Below are positions 1 through 6,631 of a stretch of 6,631 bases of DNA, in pieces. The stretch lies in NCBI GenBank assembly GCA_963546185.1, contig CAUULU010000051.1, positions 1 to 6,631 of the forward strand. The letters run 5' to 3'. Both the position numbers and the translations under genes were made by a program. The notes below the pieces were generated by a model that was given only the letters and a program-made list of their open reading frames with translations, ran no database searches and had not been told where the DNA came from. Source of the stretch: JABCPO02 sp963546185. Its GTDB lineage: Bacteria > Bacillota > Clostridia > TANB77 > CAG-508. How positions within the stretch are numbered: the stretch's first letter is position 1; the number at the start of each line of letters is the position of its first letter.

Positions 1-3000
1 TAGCAATATTTTGAATATCATCTATCTGTTCTTTAGAAAATACATTTATATTATTTCCTTCAATAATGTTCTTCATTTCTTCTTGCATTTTCTCTTCACT
101 TAATTCTTTTTCATTTTGAAGCCTATTTATAAGTGTTTCTGCCATAATCTTCTTTATAGCTATTTCTTTCTTACTTTCTTCTGCCTTATCTTCAATAGTT
201 TTATTTGGTTTTAATTCTGATTCTTTTACAAATGTTTCATATTCTTGAACCTTGTCAATTAAAACTGTATTATCCACTTTAGAATCTATTGACTCTGTTA
301 ATTCTGAAATTACATTTCTCATTTGTTCATTTCTATTATTTTCTAAGAATTCCTTATCAATGTTTATTCCCATAGATTTCATTTCTCTTTCTAAATTTTC
401 TTGACTTTCTATTTGAATCATTGTAAGTGCTATATTATTATTATCTGCAATAGCTTCATTTGCAAGTCTTCTATTATTAAACTTATGTATATTATATTTT
501 CCATATAACTTTCTAGTCTTTCTCTTTTTAGACATATTTCGACTATACATATAGTTCCTATCTAATTTAAACTTAATATCTCCCATATCTACTTTTGAAG
601 CCATTTGTTCTAAGATTATTTCATTTACTTCAACTGCTGTATCAACAAAAACTTGAGTATTTTCTCCCATGTATCTAAATTTACCACCTGGATATATAGG
701 TTTTAAATTTGCTTTAAAGAATTTTTTAACCTCTCCACTCAATGTTAAAACTTCTGCATTTTTATATCTCGGATCTTTTTTAGCAAGTATCTTTCTATAA
801 TTTTCAATTTCCTTTTCAAACTTACCATTGAGTTCATATTTACCTTTTTTATTTTTCTTATCATCAAAATAATCAAAGAAATACATTGCTTTTAATAGAT
901 TTGTATATTCACTAAGATCACCATCTGCTGCTTCTGTAATTGCAACTGGAATAAGTGTCATTGCTGTAATAAATCCTACTGTTTTTATTAGACTATATTT
1001 CGTTAATCTTAATATACTTGTAAATTCACCTTCTCCGAAGTCCTAGTCTATTTCGTAAATCCCTTAATGCCCTTATTCGTATATTGTCACCTTTTACCAT
1101 TATACCTTTTTGTTGATCAAAAAATTTCTTTCTAGATAATGCTCTTGTTCTTCCTTCACTATCTGTATATCTTTCAAGCCATTTTTCGCCTGGTTTTCTT
1201 TTAAATATATTTCCATATACTTTATTAGTATTTTTTCTATTTTGTTCTTTTTGTATTCTATTAACTCTATCAATATTGGTTTCAAATTTATTTATTTCTT
1301 TCTTTTCTTCTTCAGATATAGGTTCTTGTTCATATATTTTTTGTTTATCAGAATTTTCTTCTTCTGTCTTATTCTTTCTTCCAAATTTAAAGAACTTATC
1401 ATTTACTTTTTGGCCTAAATTATATGCTCTTATAAATCCTTCTTCTGCTGTATCTAAAATAGCTTCTTTTCCATCTTGGAATATCTTACTTCCAAATACA
1501 GTAGCAACTCTTTCTTTACCTTTTTTATACATTGATTTTCCAATATATGCATTTGTAATATCTAAAGGACTTGCTTTTAATAATTTATCTCCTGTTATTC
1601 CTGATGAAAGTCCGAAGTGCTGATACCATATCTCTAGGTAATCTCATTATTTGTCCAAATACAAATAACATAAATAATGTACTTATAAATCCTTCTCCAA
1701 ACATATTCATTGATATTGTTATTAAAATTGAATATCCTATAACATGTAAAGATTGTAGCATTACAACATAAATTATTTCTTTTAACCAATTTCCATAAAC
1801 ATTTGATTTTCCTGTTATAGTTTTTTGAAATGCATCATATATTGGTGTTATTACTGATGCTACTAATAACATAAAGAATAATACTAACCTTCTAACATAT
1901 ATAATTAAAAACTTAACTGTATACCATACAAGCGCTATATATAATAATGTTGCAGGTATCCCTATCATAGCATTTAAAGCATATGCTCTTGTTCTTACTG
2001 TTTCATATAGTGAATATGTTGGAACTCCATCTTTTGATTGAACTCCAGCTTGTAACATTTTAATTACCGTATCTACTACAAATGCATTAAATTTAACAAC
2101 TAATACAACTATAAATATTATAGCAAATATTTTAGCTGTAGTAATTATCCAGTTAGTTAATGCCGCACTTGCACTCGCTTTTTTTGATGCAATTGAACCA
2201 AACATTGCTTGTATTGCTGAAACTATACCAAGTAAAAGAGTAATACCAATCCCCATAAGTACCATTAAATAAAATGATGAAGCTGCTGCTGCTCTTATAA
2301 GACCTATTGGTGATTTTTTGTAATCTTCTTCTGTAAGTTCTTTTTCCTCATATTTTTTAGCTATTTCAGAATCTCCACCTTTTTTAGCAAGTTCATTTAT
2401 TTTTTCTATATCTCCACCTGCTGCAGTTTTTCCTTTCATTCTAGCAATAGCTTCTGATGGTGTTACAAATATATCTGTATTTAAGAATTCAATTCTATTT
2501 GTTATTATGTTTTCAAGTGTTACAGCTCTTCTTTCATCTATTTGTCCACCTGAATTTACCCTATTTAAAATATATCCATTTTGTCCTGTTATTCCCTCTA
2601 AACTGTATGTTAATATTACTTCTACTAATGTTGCAAGACCTATAAACGGTAGTCTTATAACAAATAATATAAAGTTTAATAAAAACATTGCTATTTCTTG
2701 TAAGAAGTTTATTATTCTTCCTAAGAAAGTTGTTTTAGCAGAAATCTTCGCTTGACCTTTTGCAAGTCCCTTGTAGAAAAATTTATCCATTTCTTCTACT
2801 GGAGTCCTATATTTAGATAAATCTTGTTGAACAACTGTTGTTCCATCAGCTATTCTTAATACTTTTGTAACCCCTTTAAAATTATAATTTGCTATTTTAA
2901 CAACATCTCCAGTACGTGGAGCATGTAATAATTGATTGTCTCCTGCATAAAAACCAACATGTTTTCTAGCATGTGTCATAAATACAACATCTCCAACTTG

Positions 3001-3339
3001 CCATTCTGAAATATTATCTTTGTTTATTTCTTGAACATTAAGACCTGCACTTTTAAACTGTTCTTCAAGAGTTTCTGTTGTACCATCTACCTTATATCCT
3101 AATTGTGATACTACCCATGAAACAAAACTACTACAATCAAATGTATTTTGACTTGGGTTACTTGCATTACCATGTCCTGCTCCCCAAGCATATTTTGCTC
3201 CAAGTTTTTCTTTACCTTTATTTATTAATTCTTCTCCTGAAAATGCAAAAACATAATTTTTAAAATTAGAAAGTATGATTAATAAAAGTAATATAATTAT
3301 CATAATATTTTTAAATATTTTTTTCACTTTACTTCCCAT
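1..3339 (-). CDS. NlpC/P60 peptidase fused to TrbL/VirB6-like membrane domain and charged tail, requires two +1 frameshifts (3' end outside window)
   Basis: Three segments join by two +1 shifts: 3339-1615 (575 residues), 1613-1038 (192) and 1036 to the window edge (345 and still open), so at least 1,112 residues. Residues 11-33 are an N-terminal hydrophobic export or anchor segment. Residues 35-165 form an NlpC/P60-type peptidase: Cys69 in FDCSSFVSW, His127 in KHVGFYAG and His139 in LLHAPRTGDVV match the catalytic triad, and WQVGDVVF precedes the His. In conjugation systems such enzymes cut cell-wall peptide cross-links to let the channel through. Membrane segments follow near 208-248, 347-378, 400-425, 457-503 and 520-567, with KFLIIY (476-481) and TGKSN (509-513) shared with the gene at 6063. 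After the first shift comes a Lys/Glu/Arg-rich, probably coiled-coil and cytoplasmic region. After the second comes another short hydrophobic stretch and a long Glu/Lys/Asn-rich tail. Without shifts the reading frame yields only residues 1-575 plus nine residues. The later segments lack Shine-Dalgarno starts. Peptidase call is confident; channel call is moderate. Confidence 0.8.
1034..1037 (-). other. Putative +1 recoding site CTT-CGG-A (site 1)
   Basis: Zero frame: CTA GGA CTT CGG AGA AGG TGA, so termination comes three codons after CTT. The +1 frame: CTT, C skipped, GGA GAA GGT GAA TTT (L-G-E-G-E-F), open for 345 codons to the window edge. In the +1 frame a TAG lies three codons upstream of GGA (TAG GAC TTC GGA). 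The switch is therefore confined to about 15 nt, the tightest bracket in the window. AGGA directly precedes CTT. Confidence 0.75.
1611..1614 (-). other. Putative +1 recoding site CTT-CGG-A (site 2)
   Basis: Zero frame: TCA GCA CTT CGG ACT TTC, ending at TAA (1587-1585) with the Arg-rich tail RTFIRNNRR. The +1 frame: CTT, C skipped, GGA CTT TCA TCA GGA (L-G-L-S-S-G), which stays open for 192 codons to the next site. The +1-frame stop upstream (TGA) is about ten codons away, so this site is less tightly bounded than the others. The shared 8-mer ACTTCGGA also occurs at sites 1 and 4. Confidence 0.72.
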
Positions 3340-3345
3340 ATTAAT

Positions 3346-3353
3346 CTCCTTTC
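3346..3353 (-). promoter_or_regulatory. Ribosome binding site that sets the ATG at 3339
   Basis: On the minus strand GAAAGGAG (3353-3346) is followed by ATTAAT and ATG at 3339-3337, an optimal 6-nt spacing. An in-frame ATG ten codons upstream (3369) overlaps the end of the preceding gene and lies upstream of this site, so it should not be used as the start. Confidence 0.85.
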
Positions 3354-3358
3354 TTATT

Positions 3359-4653
3359 TTAATAAACATTACTCATATAATATTTTTGACCATTAGCATT
3401 ATATGTCATAATTCCATTTTCAATATTTAATATTTCTATTTTTCCTTGATTTTCTATTATTTTTGATACTGTTCTTGTATATGGATCTAGTCTAAAAATT
3501 CCTAAATTATTTAAACTATAATATATATACTTATTTGTAACAAATATACTATCTGCTGTTGCTGCAGTATTTAAATTATATCTTTCTATTTTAGGATCTG
3601 AAAAACACACTATGCATCCATGATATTTTTGTGTATCTGATTCTTCACTTTGTTCTCCTGTTACAGCTACATTAAAATCATTCATTTCACCATTTATATA
3701 TGCTTCTCCAATTGCATTTTCTCTATCTATTTTTTCTCTTATTTCTGTTTCAACAAGATCACTATCTTCAAATAATACTCCTAATTCAATTTGACTTTTT
3801 ATAACTTCATAATTGTTATTTTTATTGCTTTCTCTTCCAAAATATTTATCTTTTAGTTGTTTATAAAATCTTGAATTTTTATATATTTTTATTCCATTAT
3901 TCAATTTATCATAATTTGTAGCATATATTTTTATCCCAAATGCTGGATATGTTAAATCTACCTTTCTTGAATTATATACAAACTTATCATATTCCTTATA
4001 TGTACTTGTAATACTATCTATAAATGTTTTCATATCTCTATCTTTAAGATATTTATCCACATATTCCATAAATTTGTTTATATCTTCCATCTCTCTTTTA
4101 AAATATATATATGCCTTATGATTTTTTATATCTAATATTATATATATTTTTTCATGTTCTATTACTAAAATTTTATCCTTACTTAAAAATTTAGAAGATC
4201 CATCTCCCAGTTTTTTAAGTACTGTTTCTTCATTATCAGTAATTTTTATATCATTAACTATTGCATTCTCATAAGAAGTATTTATATACATATATACTAC
4301 TTTTCCGGAAGCTTTCTTTTATTCTGAATTTCCCATTATTAAAAGATAATTCATCACCAACAACTGCAGTTAATTTTCCGAAGTGTTGTTCCTTTTATAT
4401 CTAGATTATTTATAACTGCATTTATTTCTGGAGAATTTATATTTAAGGCTGTTTTCATTCTATCAGTATAGTTCTTCGTACCATCTCTACTTATATTATC
4501 TTGTTCTCCACCTTTTCTATATGTTGGTCCTTCCTCTTTTTTATTATTAAATACATTAAACAATAACATAATAATACCTATAAACATGATTACAGAAATT
4601 ATCATTATAATTGTTATTATATTACTTGTACTTAAAATCTTATTTTTTTTCAA
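3359..4653 (-). CDS. Single-pass membrane protein of unknown function in transfer operon, requires two +1 frameshifts
   Basis: I do not recognise this family. Three segments join by two +1 shifts: 4653-4381 (91 residues), 4379-4308 (24 residues) and 4306-3359 (315 residues), giving about 430 residues ending at TAA 3361-3359. Residues 11-36 form one strongly hydrophobic segment after a short basic N-terminus, so most of the protein should lie outside the membrane on one side. The rest is soluble and Lys/Asn/Tyr-rich. The C-terminal part (YIYYSLNNLGIFRLDPYTR and similar) has short repeating beta-strand-like stretches reminiscent of propeller or tandem beta-sheet proteins, which is only a visual impression. 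The gene lies between two TrbL/VirB6-like genes, 26 nt after one and 19 nt before the next, so it is probably a structural or accessory part of the secretion channel, perhaps in the position of VirB8/TcpC-like proteins. That last comparison is inference from position and single-pass topology. A Met at 4291 lacks a Shine-Dalgarno site and is unlikely to be an independent start. Confidence 0.7.
4304..4307 (-). other. Putative +1 recoding site TTC-CGG-A (site 3)
   Basis: Zero frame: AGC TTC CGG AAA AGT AGT, ending at TGA after twelve more residues. The +1 frame: TTC, C skipped, GGA AAA GTA GTA TAT ATG, which joins the long downstream frame (G-K-V-V-Y-M). A +1-frame TAA lies five codons upstream of GGA. 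The site sits in the palindrome TTCCGGAA. Re-pairing of tRNA-Phe from TTC to TCC is poor, which argues against simple P-site slippage. Confidence 0.7.
4377..4380 (-). other. Putative +1 recoding site CTT-CGG-A (site 4)
   Basis: Zero frame: ACA CTT CGG AAA ATT AAC, with TGA eight residues after CTT. The +1 frame: CTT, C skipped, GGA AAA TTA ACT (L-G-K-L-T), which stays open for 24 codons until the next site. In the +1 frame a TAA lies six codons upstream of GGA (TAA AAG GAA CAA CAC TTC GGA), confining the switch to a short interval. CTT to TTC slippage by tRNA-Leu is possible and resembles CUU-AGG-C of yeast Ty1 and CUU-UGA of bacterial prfB. AAAAGGA lies 6 nt upstream of CTT. Confidence 0.72.
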
Positions 4654-4659
4654 TCTATA

Positions 4660-4667
4660 CCCCTCTT
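4660..4667 (-). promoter_or_regulatory. Ribosome binding site for a TTG start at 4653
   Basis: On the minus strand AAGAGGGG (4667-4660) is followed by a 6-nt spacer, TATAGA, and then TTG AAA AAA AAT. No ATG is well placed, so TTG is the start. The site lies in the 26-nt gap after the preceding gene's TAA. Confidence 0.65.
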
Positions 4668-4679
4668 AATTTAATTTTA

Positions 4680-6063
4680 TTAAACCCTCATATCTAAACT
4701 ACTATTAGATGATCTAATTGTTGTTAATTTTCTTAAATTTAACATACCTTTTATTGTTTTTTCTGCTCTTGAAAATTGTGTTATAACAAAAAGTGATAAT
4801 AGAGGACTTGATGCTGTGATTGGAGCAAGTGCATATATATATACTAAATATAGTATTGGATAAATCAAACCAACTATTACTGCATCTACAAATTCTTTAA
4901 AGAAATTTGAAAGAACTTGACTTTTTCCGATCTCCTATTCTATCTAAGGCATATGTAACAGATATTATAGGAGATACTACTATTAAGAATCCAATTGTTA
5001 ATAGCCTATTAATATATATTATTAAAAACTTAATATGATATGCAGACATAAATAAATATGCTATAAAAGATACTGAATATCCATATCCATTAATATCTAA
5101 GTCTAAAACATTTTTATATATAATAACCTCTGCACTTTGTGCACCACTTTCTAACATTTTATATCTTATTGCATTAAATATACTTATAACCATATCATGT
5201 GCAAAAAGTATCATAGCAAGTACTACTGTTATCAGTAATGCAATCATTAGTCCTTTTACAGTATCTGTTAAAAAATTCTTTAATGATGCTATTGAGGTTG
5301 CTTTACTATCAGTTCTTGCTGAATTTAGCATAAGCATTACTGCCCCAAGTATAAATAGCAATAAAGATATTGCTACTGCAAAACCTCTTGTTGCATTTGT
5401 CCAAACAGCAACTCCTTTTTTCAAGTTTGCATTTGCCTCATTCCCTTTAGAATTGCTTTCCTTGCTTGTATTTATATTAAATATATTTATATCTAAAAAC
5501 TTAAAATCTCCAAAAAATAATTTATCAAGTGTAAAGAAATATTTGATCGCAAAATCTTTAACCTTTATACTCGCTTCCTCTACTATATTTTTTGTATCTT
5601 TCTTTCTAGCACTTTCACCTTTTTCATATGCCTCTATATATTTTTGATTTGTATTTATTGTAGCTATTACAGATATAATAACCGCTCCTATAAGTATTGG
5701 CAAACAAAATATACCAACAATTGCAACTACTATTACATTTAAAGTAAGTGCAACTATATCCATACTACTTCCTCTATATTTCGAACCTTCTTTCAAATCA
5801 GTATCTGTATTTTTTATTTGATCAGCTCTTTCTGTTCTACCAACACTTACTCTGTCTTTTGGCTGTATCATAGAATTCTTTTCTGTATTTAAATCTCCTG
5901 GCTCTGGTGCTTTTTCCTTATTTTCCTTTGTTTCAGTTTTTGTATTTTGATTATTATTTATTGTTGATGCATATGATATACTTTGTGTTAAATATGTAAA
6001 AAAGGTTACTATTATCATACATATTATTAATAACTTATATATTATTTTTTTTATATTTTCCAA
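4680..6063 (-). CDS. TrbL/VirB6-like conjugal transfer membrane protein, requires one +1 frameshift
   Basis: The first segment runs from TTG at 6063 to GAT ending at 4930 (378 residues). The frame then shifts +1 at CGG (4929-4927) and continues from GGA (4928) to TAA at 4682-4680 (82 residues), about 460 in all. Residues 7-32 form a signal-like hydrophobic segment ending in SYAS. A polar, charged stretch follows (33-100), then membrane segments near 101-136, 228-247, 271-296 and 328-371, and more after the shift (about 392-430). The core KFLIIY..RL, then GDGKSQ, then a membrane helix is the polytopic layout of VirB6/TrbL-type channel proteins of Gram-positive conjugation systems. The same core recurs in the gene at 3339. 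Without the shift the protein ends ten residues after GAT with a basic tail and loses its last membrane region. The downstream piece (4868-4680) has no Shine-Dalgarno site and should not be called as a separate gene. Family assignment rests on topology, paralogy and the VirB4 neighbour, so it is moderately sure. TTG at 6066 is the alternative start. Confidence 0.78.
4926..4929 (-). other. Putative +1 recoding site GAT-CGG-A (site 5)
   Basis: Zero frame: GGA GAT CGG AAA AAG, ending at TAA after ten more residues. The +1 frame: GAT, C skipped, GGA AAA AGT CAA (D-G-K-S-Q). In the +1 frame a TAG lies three codons upstream of GGA, so the switch must lie right at CGG or just downstream of it. The paralogous gene carries ACA GGA AAA TCA (T-G-K-S) at the aligned position with no shift, which supports Gly as the residue inserted. 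P-site slippage of tRNA-Asp from GAT to ATC would pair badly, so an A-site or quadruplet mechanism fits better here. An AGGAG lies just upstream, overlapping the GAT codon. Confidence 0.75.
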
Positions 6064-6069
6064 CAATAA

Positions 6070-6076
6070 CCTCCTT
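6070..6076 (-). promoter_or_regulatory. Ribosome binding site that decides a TTG start
   Basis: On the minus strand AAGGAGG (6076-6070) is followed by TTATTGTTG. Two TTG codons are possible starts: 6066-6064, only 3 nt from the site, and 6063-6061, 6 nt from it. The usual 5-9 nt spacing favours the second. Confidence 0.75.
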
Positions 6077-6134
6077 CTTCATATTTATTTTTTATTCATG
6101 TTAAATATTATTTTATATTTATTTATACTTATCT

Positions 6135-6631
6135 TTAATTTTCTTTTTCCTTAGCTTTTTCTCTTTCAACCTTTGTATTTATATTTGTATCAACAAATTC
6201 AAATTCCATTTGTGTTGGTTCTATAGAAAGAATTGTTGTATCATCTCCTATTTTTAAAAGCCCTTTACCAACTGTCGCTGTTGCTAGAAAAGATGCTTCA
6301 CCTTCACTTAACTTAAATGTTTCTCTTATATAATCTATTTCAGCATTATCTTGTGCTAAAAACAGTTTTGTATCTGAAGATGTTAAAACAGCCTGAACTG
6401 CAGACATTTCATAAAAGTCTTGGAATCTTTGTGATACAAGAGCAAGTGAAACGTTTCTCTTTCTAGCACGTCTTGCCATTGTATTTAAGAAATCTACCGC
6501 TTCTGGGAATGGTAAAAGCATCCAAGCTTCATCGACTATAACCCTTTTTTTATTTGCTTTTTTCTTATCTTCACTGTTTTTCTTAACATATTTTTCCCAA
6601 ACCCATGAAAGTAATATTTGTTGTGCAAGTG
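6135..6631 (-). CDS. VirB4-type conjugation ATPase, C-terminal part (5' end outside window)
   Basis: The frame is open from the window edge to TAA at 6137-6135 and gives about 165 residues. It contains a Walker B segment, RVIVDEAWMLL, near 6545-6512, followed by MARRARKRNVSLALVSQRFQDF. This is the typical C-terminal RecA-like layout of VirB4/TraE/TrbE ATPases: Walker B, an Arg-rich helix and a conserved S-Q motif. The Walker A motif should lie upstream, outside the window. The protein ends in a charged tail (VEREKAKEKEN). In this family the ATPase sits at the cytoplasmic face of the membrane and powers assembly of, and transfer through, the type IV secretion channel. An internal Met at 6521 is not a credible start, because the frame stays open and conserved upstream of it. 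The next gene begins about 70 nt downstream and encodes a channel-type membrane protein, which fits a conjugation operon. There is no in-frame CGG codon and no frame break in this part. Family assignment is confident; the exact subfamily is not resolved. Confidence 0.9.
   Translation of the reverse strand, partial: LAQQILLSWVWEKYVKKNSEDKKKANKKRVIVDEAWMLLPFPEAVDFLNTMARRARKRNVSLALVSQRFQDFYEMSAVQAVLTSSDTKLFLAQDNAEIDYIRETFKLSEGEASFLATATVGKGLLKIGDDTTILSIEPTQMEFEFVDTNINTKVEREKAKEKEN

Noticed and set aside
1026..1532. Separate 168-residue gene starting at the Met at 1532
   Set aside because: There is no ribosome binding site, and the frame is open 27 codons further upstream to the CGGA at 1614. It is the middle segment of the large protein.
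1276..3263. Plus-strand open frames across the large gene
   Set aside because: Their products are low-complexity Leu/Phe/Ser-rich translations antisense to well-supported minus-strand coding sequence, with no ribosome binding sites.
4303..4310. TTCCGGAA palindrome as a structural frameshift stimulator or operator
   Set aside because: The perfect part is only 8 nt with no loop, and no comparable structure occurs at the other four sites.
4680..4868. Separate small membrane protein gene with a TTG start
   Set aside because: It has no Shine-Dalgarno site, and its frame extends upstream without a stop to the CGGA at 4929, where it continues the TrbL-like protein in register with the paralog.
1034..4929. 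Frame breaks as ordinary pseudogene decay or homopolymer sequencing errors
   Set aside because: None of the five breaks lies in a homopolymer run, all have the same codon and the same shift direction, and long open frames with sensible domain continuity flank each one. A systematic base-calling artefact at one motif cannot be fully excluded without reads, but many other GGA triplets in the window are unaffected.
1034..4929. CGG reassigned to another amino acid (Trp or Gln, as reported in some Bacillota lineages)
   Set aside because: Simple reassignment would keep the zero frame open. Here the zero frame hits stops 3-12 codons after every CGG, so a frame change is required.
6067..6134. Promoter or terminator in the gap before the TrbL-like gene
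   Set aside because: The gap is almost pure A/T, so TATAAT-like strings are uninformative. The only inverted repeat (AAATAT/ATATTT) has no GC stem, so neither call can be supported.

Overview
The window is very AT-rich and Lys/Ile/Asn-rich, and every gene lies on the minus strand. It reads as part of a conjugation (type IV secretion) operon of an integrative/conjugative element or plasmid, probably in a low-GC Bacillota such as a gut clostridium or a related Bacilli lineage. That host call is an inference from composition, strong Shine-Dalgarno sites and gene content; no taxonomic marker is present.

In transcription order (right to left) there are four genes. (1) The C-terminus of a VirB4-type ATPase (6631-6135, cut by the window edge). 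(2) A TrbL/VirB6-like polytopic membrane protein (6063-4680). (3) A single-pass membrane protein of unknown function (4653-3359). (4) A large protein fusing an exported NlpC/P60 peptidase to a second TrbL/VirB6-like domain and a long charged tail (3339 to beyond position 1). Spacings of 19-68 nt and strong ribosome binding sites indicate one co-transcribed unit. Together the products would supply the energising ATPase, the inner-membrane channel and the wall-cutting enzyme of a Gram-positive conjugation machine. No RNA gene, CRISPR array, insertion sequence, clear promoter or clear terminator was found, and no gene-free stretch exceeds 70 nt.

The most striking observation is that genes 2, 3 and 4 are each broken in frame, five times in total. 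At every break the zero frame runs into the codon CGG followed by A, and the protein continues in the +1 frame with GGA (Gly). The sites are CTT-CGG-A at 1037, 1614 and 4380, TTC-CGG-A at 4307 and GAT-CGG-A at 4929. These are the only five in-frame CGG codons among roughly 2,170 codons read in the window, so CGG is never used here as an ordinary Arg codon. At four sites a stop in the +1 frame 3-7 codons upstream, and the zero-frame stop at most 12 codons downstream, confine the shift to a short interval. Site 4929 has an internal control. The two TrbL-like paralogs align without a gap from KFLIIY to the GKS motif, and the glycine supplied by the shift in one copy is a plain GGA codon in the other. 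This suggests an undescribed recoding system in which CGG, or the quadruplet CGGA, causes +1 frameshifting and is decoded as glycine. Possible mechanisms are an unassigned 'hungry' CGG codon, out-of-frame binding of tRNA-Gly, or a quadruplet-reading tRNA-Gly. The window alone cannot choose between them.
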